From NCBI GenBank assembly GCA_037446725.1, contig JBBIIC010000010.1, forward strand, positions 1 through 64,000: a DNA stretch of 64,000 bases, in the 5' to 3' direction. The stretch is from JBBIIC01 sp037446725 (GTDB taxonomy: Bacteria > Actinomycetota > Coriobacteriia > Anaerosomatales > SLCP01). The notes beneath the pieces are model-generated. The model was not told where the DNA came from. It saw only the letters and a program-made list of their open reading frames with translations, and did no database searches. The translations under genes and the position numbers were made by a program. This document shows, one piece after another, positions 43,360 through 51,335 of this stretch (position 1 is its first letter; the number at the start of each line of letters is the position of its first letter).

Positions 43360-44115
43360 TCACTCCCAGCCTTCGGCCCTGCGCCTCGCGATGCGCTTGA
43401 CGAGCACGACGCGGGCGAGCGCCATGCTGAGCTCGTACAAACCGACAAGGGCGCCGAACAGTGCGAGCATCGTCACCGGTGACCAGTCCGGCGTCGCGCC
43501 GGCAGCCACGACCATGAGGACCGTGTAGACGACACGCCAGTTCTTGCGCAGCTTCTCGTACGGCACGATGTTGAAGACCATGAGGTAGAAGATGACGATG
43601 GGCAGCTGGAAGGCGAGCCCGAACCCGATGAGCAGCATGATGGCGCCCTGGAAGTAGGTACTCGCCTCAGGCATCTGCGTGACGCCCTCCCACGCCTGGC
43701 CGACGATCCACTCGAACGCCGTGCCGAGGATGACCTGGTGCGCGAAGACGACACCCGCGGCGAACAGCAGGACCATCATCAGGAACGTCGGCACGAGCCA
43801 CTTGCGTTCGTTGGGCTTGAGCGCGGGCAGGAAGAACGCCATCACCTGCCAGATGATGATGGGGCTGCCGATTACGAGCGTCGCGTAGAGCGCAGCGCGG
43901 AATCGCAGCGTGAACGTCTCGAAGGGGTTGAGCACGACGAGCGGCTGGTCCCCGAAGATGTGCTGGATCGGCTCCATCACGAGGTCGTAGAAGTACGGTG
44001 CGGGGACGTACATCACGACCGAGCCGACGAAGACGACGATGCCGATGATGATGAGGCGATGCCTCAGTTCGCGCAGGTGCTCGGTGATGGGGAGTCGCTT
44101 GGGTCCGATGGGCAT
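43360..44115 (-). CDS. tatC: Twin-arginine translocase subunit TatC
   Basis: 251 residues, six membrane helices. LPITEHLRELRHRL at the cytoplasmic N-terminus, the PFETFTLRFRAALY loop near 63-76 and FQLPIVIFYLM near 170 are TatC hallmarks; TPDWSPVTML near 210 contains the usual Pro. Forms the receptor for folded Tat substrates with TatA/B. Followed directly by hypA and hypB. Confidence 0.96.
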   Translation of the reverse strand: MPIGPKRLPITEHLRELRHRLIIIGIVVFVGSVVMYVPAPYFYDLVMEPIQHIFGDQPLVVLNPFETFTLRFRAALYATLVIGSPIIIWQVMAFFLPALKPNERKWLVPTFLMMVLLFAAGVVFAHQVILGTAFEWIVGQAWEGVTQMPEASTYFQGAIMLLIGFGLAFQLPIVIFYLMVFNIVPYEKLRKNWRVVYTVLMVVAAGATPDWSPVTMLALFGALVGLYELSMALARVVLVKRIARRRAEGWE

Positions 44116-44141
44116 CGTGTCGTCAGAGGGGCGGCCGCGGG

Positions 44142-44456
44142 CTACTCCTCTTCCTCCTCGTCCTCGTCATCGGGCACGACTTCGTCCGGGATCAGCGGAG
44201 TGCCGGGTTTGCGCGCCGGGGCCGCTGCGGCGGTTGCGGAGTCATCGTCCTCTTCGACGTCGGAGAGGTTGGCCGCCGGCCGCCGGTCCGCGTAGACCTC
44301 GGCGCGGATGACCGCCTCCATGCTCTCCTGGGCGCGCTTGAACTCGCGCATCATCTGTCCGATGGTCCGGCCGAACTTGGGCAGGTTGTCCGGCCCGAAG
44401 ATGAGGAGCACGAAGACGACTACTATGAACAGCTCGGTCCCGCTGATACCGAACAC
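44142..44456 (-). CDS. tatA: Twin-arginine translocase TatA/TatB subunit
   Basis: 104 residues: one N-terminal membrane helix (GTELFIVVVFVLLIF), the FGPDNLPKFGRTIGQ hinge and an amphipathic helix, then an acidic tail ending in a run of Asp/Glu. GTG at 44456 is the start: GGAAGG lies eight bases upstream. Only one TatA/B-type gene is present here, so it may do both jobs as in other minimal Gram-positive systems. Confidence 0.92.
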   Translation of the reverse strand: MFGISGTELFIVVVFVLLIFGPDNLPKFGRTIGQMMREFKRAQESMEAVIRAEVYADRRPAANLSDVEEDDDSATAAAAPARKPGTPLIPDEVVPDDEDEEEEE

Positions 44457-44499
44457 AGAGACACCCTTCCGAAAGGACCCTGCCGGAGATCCTCGGCTG

Positions 44500-44835
44500 C
44501 TAGAACTCCCGCGCCTCGGCAGCGTCACCGAAGATCGCGAACACCTTGTCAAGCCCGGTGATCCGGAAGATCTTCAGGATGTTGTCGCGCGTGCACACGA
44601 GGCGGACGGTACCGTCCCTCTCCTTGGCGCGGCGCAGACCACCCACGAGCACGCCGAGCCCCGAGCTATCGATGAAGCCGACACCCTCGAGGTCGACGAC
44701 GATGCGAGAGCACCCCGACTCGACCTGCGTGACGAGCGACTCCTTCAGACGCGGGGCGGTGTAGACGTCCACTTCGCCCTGCAGCAGCATCGTGCAGACG
44801 CCGTCGGCCTGTTCGGTCGTGATCTCGAGTTCCAT
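44500..44835 (-). CDS. STAS-domain anti-sigma factor antagonist
   Basis: 111 residues, a single STAS domain of the SpoIIAA/RsbV kind. The phosphorylatable Ser lies in GFIDSSGLGVLVG near 55-67 and GEVDVYTAPRL near 26-36 is conserved. No partner kinase or sigma factor in the window. ATG at 44835 follows GAGGGAG. Transcribed away from a second STAS gene at 45040, and upstream of tatA. Confidence 0.93.
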   Translation of the reverse strand: MELEITTEQADGVCTMLLQGEVDVYTAPRLKESLVTQVESGCSRIVVDLEGVGFIDSSGLGVLVGGLRRAKERDGTVRLVCTRDNILKIFRITGLDKVFAIFGDAAEAREF

Positions 44836-45039
44836 CGCCTGTGTAGCTCCCTCGCGTCTGTCAGAACAGCATGCACGATTGTACCGTGCCCGTGCGTCCG
44901 GCACCACACACGCAGCCGTACTCACGGACCTGCCCGTCGGTCGCCCCGACCGGCCGTCGCCCAGGCGAAGGCCGGCCCCGGTATCCTGCGCAGGAATACG
45001 GGTACCATCCCAGTGAATCCGTCGGCAGAAAGGATCCCG

Positions 45040-45390
45040 ATGTCTCTCACGATCGACATTGCCCAGGAGCCGCACCACTGGGTCCTGAGACTCGCGGGGG
45101 ACCTCGACTACGGCGAGTGCGCAGCGTTCCGCCTGAGTATCGACCGGATCCTCAAGCACTTGCCGCCAGCCACCATCGTGGACCTCTCCGAGCTCGAGTA
45201 TCTCGACAGCTCGGGGCTCGGCCTGCTGCTGAGCCTTTCGAAGGAGTACGGTGCGCAGGGTGGCAGACTCGTCCTGGTCACCAACGAGACCGTCGACAAC
45301 ATCCTGTCGCTCACCCGGCTGAACGGGATCTTCTCGACCGCTTCGTCATTGGAAGAAGCGGTCGCAACGGTCTCCGACAAGCCCCTGTAG
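45040..45390 (+). CDS. STAS-domain anti-sigma factor antagonist
   Basis: 116 residues, another single STAS domain: GDLDYGECAAFRLSIDR near 20-36 and LEYLDSSGLGLLLSLSK near 52-68 with the regulatory Ser. ATG at 45040 has AGAAAGGA upstream. Divergent from the STAS gene at 44500-44835 across a 204-base GC-rich region in which I see no clear promoter. The gene ends before a strong bidirectional terminator. Confidence 0.92.
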   Translation: MSLTIDIAQEPHHWVLRLAGDLDYGECAAFRLSIDRILKHLPPATIVDLSELEYLDSSGLGLLLSLSKEYGAQGGRLVLVTNETVDNILSLTRLNGIFSTASSLEEAVATVSDKPL

Positions 45391-45412
45391 CCCGGATCAC
45401 CTGCGGAATCGA

Positions 45413-45442
45413 GAAGGGCGGCGCCATCCGGCGCCGCCCTTC
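45413..45442. terminator. Strong bidirectional terminator hairpin
   Basis: GAAGGGCGGCGCC and its reverse complement form a perfect 13-bp stem around an ATCC tetraloop, between the convergent STAS and TPR genes. No long U-tract on either side. Confidence 0.7.
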
Positions 45443-45461
45443 ATGCTGTGCGTGTGACCCC

Positions 45462-46124
45462 CTAGGGAGTCGTTGTGGCCTCCCCGGAGGGCGGGGCTGC
45501 CTTGATCTCGGCAAGGAGGTTCTCCGCTGCCGACGCACTGTTGCCCTCAGGCTCCAGTTCAAGGTAGCGCTCGAGATTCGCGATGGCCTTGTCTGGCTGA
45601 CCAGCGAAGCGGTAGATGACCCCGGCGTTGAAGTACGCAGGTGCGAAGTCGGGCGAATCGACCTGGACCGTCTCAATCACCTGGATCGCGGCCTGCGTCT
45701 GGCCGGAGTAGAACAGCGCAACAGCGAAGTCCGTGGCGACGTTCGGGTCACCGGGTTCGATCTGTAGCGCGCGGTCGTACAGCGTCGCGGCGGAAAGCCA
45801 CATCGGCAGGTCGTTGCCCGTAGTCGTCCCGACGGTCTGCTGGATCTGCAGCCCCCAGTCGAAATACGTGTTGCCGAGGCCCACCATCGCCGTGTAGCTC
45901 GTCGGCTCACTCGCAAGGGCAGCCGTGTAGGAGTTCACCGCCGGCAGGTGCTCGTTCGCGATCCGCTCGAGGGCCGCTCCCGTCTCAGTTGCACCGCTGG
46001 CATCCTGATTGCCGGCCTCGTTCCCGAGGAACAGCGCGGGGATGATGCTCACGACGAAGGCGAAGGCGACGAAGATGAGGACCGCCTTGACCCAGATCGA
46101 CGACTGCTTCTTGTTGATGGCCAC
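45462..46124 (-). CDS. Membrane-anchored TPR protein
   Basis: 220 residues: short basic start, one membrane segment (about 12-34, AVLIFVAFAFVVSIIPALFL), then about three TPR units (for instance AATLYDRALQIEPGDPNV and APAYFNAGVIYRFAGQPDKAIANLERYLELEPEG). Probably an exported scaffold or assembly factor. Starts with GTG three bases after the neighbouring membrane protein gene; the two look co-transcribed. Confidence 0.8.
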   Translation of the reverse strand: MAINKKQSSIWVKAVLIFVAFAFVVSIIPALFLGNEAGNQDASGATETGAALERIANEHLPAVNSYTAALASEPTSYTAMVGLGNTYFDWGLQIQQTVGTTTGNDLPMWLSAATLYDRALQIEPGDPNVATDFAVALFYSGQTQAAIQVIETVQVDSPDFAPAYFNAGVIYRFAGQPDKAIANLERYLELEPEGNSASAAENLLAEIKAAPPSGEATTTP

Positions 46125-46127
46125 GCG

Positions 46128-46505
46128 CTACTCGCTCCCGCCCTCAGGCGTCGCGGTCGCCTCGCCGCCGCCCATGCCACCGATGTCGGGATGGCCCTCA
46201 GGCATGCCGCCCTGCATCGCTTCATCGGACAACGGGGGCGCCGGCTGGATTGCGGAAGGCAGCCCACCCGCCGGTGAACCAGCCTCCTGCTGGCCCGTGG
46301 GGATGAGGATGCCGATGATGACGCCGACGAGCAGCGCCACAACGCCGATGAGCCCGGCAACTGTCACCGTCACGCTCTGAGCGCTCGCGGGGGCCACAGC
46401 CTTGGGGCGCGGGGCGGGCGCTGACTGGTGGCCGGAGGCCTGCTTGGCGGCCGGCTTCTCGGCAGCCTGCTCTTCGTCGTCGAAGAAGAAGTCCTGGTCA
46501 CTCAC
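46128..46505 (-). CDS. Small membrane protein, unknown
   Basis: 125 residues: acidic N-terminus (MSDQDFFFDDEEQAA), Ala/Pro/Lys-rich linker, one membrane segment (about 45-67, VTVAGLIGVVALLVGVIIGIL), and a Gly/Met/Pro-rich outside tail with repeated GGM units. No family recognised. Tied to the TPR gene by a four-base junction, so they probably work together. Confidence 0.7.
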   Translation of the reverse strand: MSDQDFFFDDEEQAAEKPAAKQASGHQSAPAPRPKAVAPASAQSVTVTVAGLIGVVALLVGVIIGILIPTGQQEAGSPAGGLPSAIQPAPPLSDEAMQGGMPEGHPDIGGMGGGEATATPEGGSE

Positions 46506-46539
46506 GGGTCGTTTCCCTTCTACTGTGGCAGGTCGCGCC

Positions 46540-46995
46540 TCAGCAGCCGTTCCGGAATCCGGAGTCGCCGCCGCGGCACCGCGCGATTATAGCACGCACC
46601 CTCGGCGCTTCACCGGCAACCTCGAAACGCCGGTCGAAGCGTCTGAGAGAGACGAGCGCCAGCGCACCGGCGCCGATCCCGATCACCGCACCGAGCGCGT
46701 CGGGTGCGAACTTCGCCCAGGTCCCAAGCAAGAAGCCAGCCAGATACCCGCCGCCTATCGCCGTCACAGGAACTACATAGATGAGTCCCTGTGCGCGACG
46801 GCGCGCGCGCAGCGGCGTCTCGACCTCGACGGTATCCCCCACACCCGCCCCCTGGTCGTTGAGAGCCCCTTCGAGCAGGCGCTTTCCGCCCACTCCCTCG
46901 GCACAGCCGCCACACGCCTCGCACGCCGCGGACGGCTCGATGGCGACGTGAACCATGTCGCCGGTGACGCAGACGACGGTGCCGCGTTCGCGCAC
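46540..46995 (-). CDS. rseC: RseC/MucC-family (SoxR-reducing system) membrane protein
   Basis: 151 residues. A soluble N-terminus with the cysteine cluster CEACGGCAEG near 25-34, then two membrane segments (about 70-92 and 98-116), the RseC layout. In other bacteria RseC works with Rnf or sigma-E/RseB; neither is present here. GTG start one base after the amidohydrolase stop. A redox role with the nearby cytochromes is speculation. Confidence 0.85.
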   Translation of the reverse strand: MRERGTVVCVTGDMVHVAIEPSAACEACGGCAEGVGGKRLLEGALNDQGAGVGDTVEVETPLRARRRAQGLIYVVPVTAIGGGYLAGFLLGTWAKFAPDALGAVIGIGAGALALVSLRRFDRRFEVAGEAPRVRAIIARCRGGDSGFRNGC

Positions 46996-46996
46996 C

Positions 46997-48346
46997 CTAA
47001 GGCCTCAGCTTGTCGCGCATCTCTTCGGCGCGAGCCTGGATGCGGTCCATATCGAGAAGGCTCCACCGTCCAGTGTCGTAGAGCACCTGGCCGGCAACCA
47101 TCGTGAACATCACGTTCTCTTGGTTCGCGGTGTGCACGAGCGTGCTGTACGGGTAGAGCGTGGGGATCTGGTGGCTGTGCGAGATGTCCACCGCGATGAT
47201 GTCGGCGTGCTTGCCCGGCTCGAGCGACCCGATCCGATCGTCCAGGCCGAGGGCGCGCGCCGCTTCCAGCGTGCCCATCTTGACGAACTGACGGGCGATG
47301 AGATGCGGCTCGTACCCGGCGACCGAGCGCTGGATGAGCAGCCCTATCCGCATCTCGTCGAACATGTCGAGAGTGTTGCTCGCCGCCGGGGAGTCGGTAC
47401 CGATGCCGACCCGAACGCCGCGCTGGAGCAGACTGCCGAGCGGGGCGACGCCCATACCGAGCTTGGCGTTGCACCTCGGACAGTACGCCACCGCGACGTC
47501 GTGCGCGGCAAGCGTCTCGATGTCGGCGTCGTCGACCTGCGTGCAATGCACCGCGAGGATCTGTGGAACGTCGAAAAGACCCCATTGGTCGATGTAGCGT
47601 ACCGGGCTGACGCCCGTCGGCAGCCAGCCGAGGTCCGAACTCGAGTAGGTGTCGCGGTAGTCGACCGCCAGGCGCGAGCTTCCGTACTTGACGAAGTCGT
47701 ACTCGTCCTTGGAGCCGGCGACGTGCATGGAGACCGGCAGATCATCGGCGATCGCCTTCTCGGCGACCTGGCGGTAGACCTCCGGATGGCAGCTGTACGT
47801 CGCGTGGGGGGCGATGCCCACGGTCAGGCGGGAGGGGTCGCCGTACTCGCGCCATGCGGCGATGTCCTCGCTGGCTTTCGCCATCACGCCGCTGACCTCA
47901 CGCTTGTCCATCGTCGAGACCTCGCGGTAGATCACCGCGCGCAGCCCCGATCCGGCAGCCGCCCGCGCCGAGGCGCCGGTCTCGGTGATGTCGGCGATGG
48001 TGGTGATGCCCGACCGCAGCGCCTCGGCTGCCCCGAGGTGGGCCGACTCCTCCCAGTCATCGCCATTAAGACGATCCTCGCGGTCGAGAAGCTGCAGTTT
48101 CCACTGCGAGTAGGGCAGGTCGTCCACCAGCCCACGCATCACGGAGTACTCGAGGTGTGTGTGCAGGTCGACCAGCCCCGGCATCAAGACTGCCAGCCCG
48201 AAGTCGCGGACCTCCTCGTCAGGATGTGCAGCCTTGAGCTTCTCGAGCTCGCCGATCTCGACGATGCGGTCGCCCTGAACGAGCACAGCGCCGTCGACGA
48301 TGTGCGGAGCGGCTATGGGCAGCACGTACCGGGCAGCGAGTAGCAT
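46997..48346 (-). CDS. Amidohydrolase, MTA/SAH deaminase-like
   Basis: 449-residue metal-dependent hydrolase of the TRZ/ATZ group that includes 5-methylthioadenosine/S-adenosylhomocysteine deaminase. Metal and catalytic residues in order: VDLHTHLEYS near 61, IAPHATYS near 180, PVSMHVAG near 208 and GIGTDSPAAS near 309. A short C-terminal tail completes the composite domain. ATG at 48346 follows AGGGGGA; the frame is open 33 bases more. Closest guess is a nucleoside deaminase; a guanine or chlorohydrolase-like activity is possible. Confidence 0.85.
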   Translation of the reverse strand: MLLAARYVLPIAAPHIVDGAVLVQGDRIVEIGELEKLKAAHPDEEVRDFGLAVLMPGLVDLHTHLEYSVMRGLVDDLPYSQWKLQLLDREDRLNGDDWEESAHLGAAEALRSGITTIADITETGASARAAAGSGLRAVIYREVSTMDKREVSGVMAKASEDIAAWREYGDPSRLTVGIAPHATYSCHPEVYRQVAEKAIADDLPVSMHVAGSKDEYDFVKYGSSRLAVDYRDTYSSSDLGWLPTGVSPVRYIDQWGLFDVPQILAVHCTQVDDADIETLAAHDVAVAYCPRCNAKLGMGVAPLGSLLQRGVRVGIGTDSPAASNTLDMFDEMRIGLLIQRSVAGYEPHLIARQFVKMGTLEAARALGLDDRIGSLEPGKHADIIAVDISHSHQIPTLYPYSTLVHTANQENVMFTMVAGQVLYDTGRWSLLDMDRIQARAEEMRDKLRP

Positions 48347-48377
48347 CGACGTCCCCCTGCAGACTAGGTGTGTCGCC

Positions 48378-48383
48378 ATTCTA
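48378..48383 (-). promoter_or_regulatory. Candidate amidohydrolase -10 box
   Basis: Minus-strand TAGAAT, 32 bases upstream of the amidohydrolase ATG and immediately downstream of the long inverted repeat. Confidence 0.35.
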
Positions 48384-48407
48384 GCAGCAAGAAGTCAGTC
48401 TGAGGGC

Positions 48408-48511
48408 GGCGGGGAGGGCTGTACGGCGAGTTCTGCAGCACGGAGGGAAGGCGCGGAGCGCCGAGGGCCCCTCCGCGCGAAGCCTGCCTGAGCCGGGCAG
48501 CCCTCCCCGCC
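48408..48511. repeat. Long nested inverted repeat between menG and the amidohydrolase
   Basis: A perfect 14-bp pair, GGCGGGGAGGGCTG (48408-48421) with CAGCCCTCCCCGCC (48498-48511), encloses a second pair GCGCGGAG/CTCCGCGC (48451-48458 with 48471-48478). It fills most of the 178-base gap. It may act as a large terminator, or be a structured RNA. Confidence 0.6.
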
Positions 48512-48524
48512 GACCCCCCGCCCG

Positions 48525-49280
48525 CTACTTCACAGCGGTGTGGATGGCGACGATGCCGCCGGTGCGGTCCTCCCAGGAGATCGCGGTGAACCCGGCGGCG
48601 CGCAGCTCGGCGGCAAGCGCGCCCTGCGACGGGAACGAGCGGATCGAGTCGTTGAGGTAGACGAAGGACGCCCGGTCGCGGGTGAGCAGCCCGCCGATGG
48701 CGGGGATCACGACGCGCAGATAGACGTGGTAGAGCCAGCGCCACGGCGCGAAGGGCGGGCGTGAGAACTCGAGGATCACGTAGCGGCCGCCCGGCCTGAG
48801 TACGCGCAGGACCTCGGCGAGGTTGGCCTCGCGGTCCGGGAGGTTCCGCACCCCGAACGCCACGGTCACAACGTCGAAGGATGAGTCAGGAAACGGCAGG
48901 TCCTGCGCATCGGCTACCGAGAAAGACACCTTGGTGCGCCCCTTGAATCCCCGCGCCTTCTGCTCCGCGACCGCAAGCATCTCGGGCACGAAGTCGGTCC
49001 CGACCACCTCGGCCGGCCGGCCCTGCCGGGCGAGCGCAAGCGAGAGGTCACCCGTGCCGGCACACAGATCGAGTACGCGGCTCGAGGTCTTGAGATTGGC
49101 GGCCTGCACGGCAGCGCGGCGCCACGAGCGGTCGATCCCGAAGCTCGAGAGGATGTTGAACAGGTCGTACTTGTCCGCGATGAGGGAGAAGATGCCCCGG
49201 ACGCGGTCGGCGGTGGGCTCACCGGGCGCAGGCGCCGCGGTGCCGCTCACGCCGTCGCGCTCGTCGATCGTGACGGACAT
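48525..49280 (-). CDS. menG: Demethylmenaquinone methyltransferase (MenG/UbiE)
   Basis: Final methylation of menaquinone from SAM. 251 residues; SAM motif I in VLDLCAGTGDLSLALA near 70-85, ADAQDLPFPDSSFDVVTVAFGVRN near 125-148, and LEFSRP near 168. N-terminal VRGIFSLIADKYDLFN is the usual UbiE start. ATG at 49280 overlaps the stop of the radical SAM gene by one base. Confidence 0.94.
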   Translation of the reverse strand: MSVTIDERDGVSGTAAPAPGEPTADRVRGIFSLIADKYDLFNILSSFGIDRSWRRAAVQAANLKTSSRVLDLCAGTGDLSLALARQGRPAEVVGTDFVPEMLAVAEQKARGFKGRTKVSFSVADAQDLPFPDSSFDVVTVAFGVRNLPDREANLAEVLRVLRPGGRYVILEFSRPPFAPWRWLYHVYLRVVIPAIGGLLTRDRASFVYLNDSIRSFPSQGALAAELRAAGFTAISWEDRTGGIVAIHTAVK

Positions 49281-51070
49281 CAGGCCTCCGGGGTCTCGCA
49301 CGCAGGACGGGGCCCGGGCACGGGGGGCTTCCGGGACCCGAACAGGGTAGCGAGATTCTCCCTCACCCACAACACGACGACATGGTAGACGTGGCGCGCG
49401 TGGATGTAGCGCGGCCAGTTGAGCTCGCTCTTCTCGCAGACGGTCGACTCGCTCAGCCGGTCGACCTCCCCCTTGAGCGCGGCGAGCTTGCGCTCGCGCA
49501 CCGCGGCATCGGACTCGCCCATCACGGAGTCGATGCGCTCCATGGCCTCGCGCGCCTGTAGGATGCGGTCCTCGGTGCGCGAAGCGACCCCGGGCTCGAT
49601 GAGACCGAGACGGCCCTTGAGACGGTTGAGGCGCAGGCCCACCTCATACATCGTGTCGACCATCTCGTCTTTGGACAACGCATCGCTCTCGTAGTTCATG
49701 ATGTACTTCCACGAGGGCCGCACGAGCAGCTGCCGATGCTCCTCCAGCGTGTCCGCGAGTAGCGTGTAGCCGTACTTCTCCGGGTTGTCATAGACCATCG
49801 AGCCCGGATCGAGGAACGGCGCCATCGGCGAGGAGAAGCACAACAGCCGCTTGTCGTTGTCGACCTGTGCGTAGAGCGATTCGAGGTAGGCGGGTGTCTC
49901 GAGCACCGAGGCGGCCGTTTGGGTCGGGATGCCGGTCATCATGTAAAGGTCGAACCGCGAACAGCCGTTGCGCAGCGCCGCGGCGATCGACTGTTCGACC
50001 TGAGCCGTCGTGTAGTGCGTCTTGCCGAACGCGGCCCGCACGTCGTCGTCGTGCGTCTCGATGCTGATCTCGACCGAGTAGTCGTCGAGGTGCTCGTTCA
50101 AGAAGCGGTAGAAGTCCTCGGCCGGCGGCTTGAAGAACTCGAACCCGATGGGATTGCGCAGGTTGATCTTCGAGAGCCCGCGTATGAACGCGGCGGTGTA
50201 GTCCCGTCCGGCCTGCAGGAAGTCGTTGAGCACGAAGATCGGGCCCGGGATGTACTTCTGGAAGTGCTCGATGTCGCGGACGAGCAGTTCGGGATCTCGG
50301 AAGGCGACCCGGTCGCGCCCGTAATGCGTGCGGAATGAGTACGCCGAGCCCCCGCACGTCACGCAGTTGCGCGTGCATCCGCGGCACGTCAGCGAGGCGC
50401 AGACGGGGTACTGCAGCCAGTCCTTGAACGGCACGAAGCCCATCATGTCGCGGTAGCGGATGACGGCCTTCATGTTGAAGGAGTAGTCGAGCGAGATGTC
50501 GTTCATGTCGCCGGGGACCCACTCGAACGGCGTGCTGTGCACCGAGCCCTGCCGCGTGGTGTAGGTGAGGTTGGGGATGTCGTCAACGCGTCCCTTGGCC
50601 TTGAGCGCGTAGAGCAGCCGCGTCATCGGCTCCTCGGTCGAGTCGCCACGCACCACGTAGTCGACCCACGGGTAGCTCGCCAACTCCTCGTGGAAAAAGC
50701 TCGCCGACAGCCCGCCGAAGATGACCGGCGTGTCGGGGTGGTACTTCTTGCAGATCTTCGCGATCTCGACCGACCCGTGGGCGTGCGGCAGCCAGTGCAG
50801 GTCGATGCCGAAGGCCACCGGGTTCATCTCACGGATGGCCTTCTCGACGTCGAAGCCCGGCTTGTTGAGCATGAGCACCGCGAGGTTGACGATGCGGACC
50901 TTCAGTCCGTGGCGCTCCATGTACTCGGCCATGGTCGTGAAGCCGAGCGGATACATCTCGAAGACAGGGGTCGAGGGCACCATGTCGGACACGGGTCCGA
51001 ACATGATGGAGCGCTCTCTAAAGTCATACACGCTCGGTGCATGGAGCAGTACGAGATCGACACGCGACAT
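49280..51070 (-). CDS. B12-binding-domain radical SAM protein
   Basis: 596 residues. The N-terminal half (about 1-200) is a B12-binding-like domain (GLKVRIVNLAVLML, then TPVIFGGLSASFF and YVVRGDSTEEP). The radical SAM core follows with the cluster motif CTRNCVTC near 245, then FVLNDFLQAG and EISIETHDDDV. The C-terminus (about 480-560) is helical. I believe it belongs to the group of long B12/radical SAM proteins in anaerobes and archaea; reaction unknown. Overlap with menG suggests a quinone or lipid methylation, but this is context only. ATG at 51070 follows AGGAGG. Confidence 0.85.
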   Translation of the reverse strand: MSRVDLVLLHAPSVYDFRERSIMFGPVSDMVPSTPVFEMYPLGFTTMAEYMERHGLKVRIVNLAVLMLNKPGFDVEKAIREMNPVAFGIDLHWLPHAHGSVEIAKICKKYHPDTPVIFGGLSASFFHEELASYPWVDYVVRGDSTEEPMTRLLYALKAKGRVDDIPNLTYTTRQGSVHSTPFEWVPGDMNDISLDYSFNMKAVIRYRDMMGFVPFKDWLQYPVCASLTCRGCTRNCVTCGGSAYSFRTHYGRDRVAFRDPELLVRDIEHFQKYIPGPIFVLNDFLQAGRDYTAAFIRGLSKINLRNPIGFEFFKPPAEDFYRFLNEHLDDYSVEISIETHDDDVRAAFGKTHYTTAQVEQSIAAALRNGCSRFDLYMMTGIPTQTAASVLETPAYLESLYAQVDNDKRLLCFSSPMAPFLDPGSMVYDNPEKYGYTLLADTLEEHRQLLVRPSWKYIMNYESDALSKDEMVDTMYEVGLRLNRLKGRLGLIEPGVASRTEDRILQAREAMERIDSVMGESDAAVRERKLAALKGEVDRLSESTVCEKSELNWPRYIHARHVYHVVVLWVRENLATLFGSRKPPVPGPRPACETPEA

Positions 51071-51146
51071 GAAGCCAGGTTCCTCCTGTCGTGGTCAGCC
51101 GGTCGGGTACCCCCGGCAGGGTACCGGCCGCGGCCGAACGGCCGAG

Positions 51147-51152
51147 AGTATA
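51147..51152 (-). promoter_or_regulatory. Candidate promoter of the radical SAM-menG operon
   Basis: Minus-strand TATACT followed by CTCGGC, 77 bases before the ATG. Same 12-base string as upstream of htrA. No good -35. Confidence 0.35.
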
Positions 51153-51192
51153 GCATGGGGCATGCCGGGCCCAGGGCGCACGCGTGGGCATC

Positions 51193-51222
51193 GGCCCACC
51201 GGATGGCTTCGCCATCCGGGCC
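51193..51222 (-). terminator. Terminator hairpin after the 12-haem gene
   Basis: CCGGATGGC-TTC-GCCATCCGG, a perfect 9-bp stem with flanking GGCC complementarity, 114 bases past the stop codon of the 12-haem cytochrome gene. No U-tract. Confidence 0.5.
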
Positions 51223-51335
51223 ATCGCTCCTGCCCCGGCCGGCCGTGCCCCGGGGTACCGCCGGAACACGCCTTGTCGGCTAGGGCTGTTCCTCCACCCG
51301 ACAACGCCAGGCAAGAGCGTGGACCGGTCTTGTGG

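Noticed and set aside
48347..48524. SAH riboswitch or SRP RNA in front of the amidohydrolase
   Set aside because: I could not find the conserved core strings of either RNA; only a long inverted repeat is clear.
49280..51070. Menaquinone C8-methyltransferase (MenK/MqnK)
   Set aside because: Those enzymes are HemN-like class C radical SAM proteins, whereas this one has a B12-binding N-terminal domain and a different size. Only the neighbouring menG supports a quinone link.
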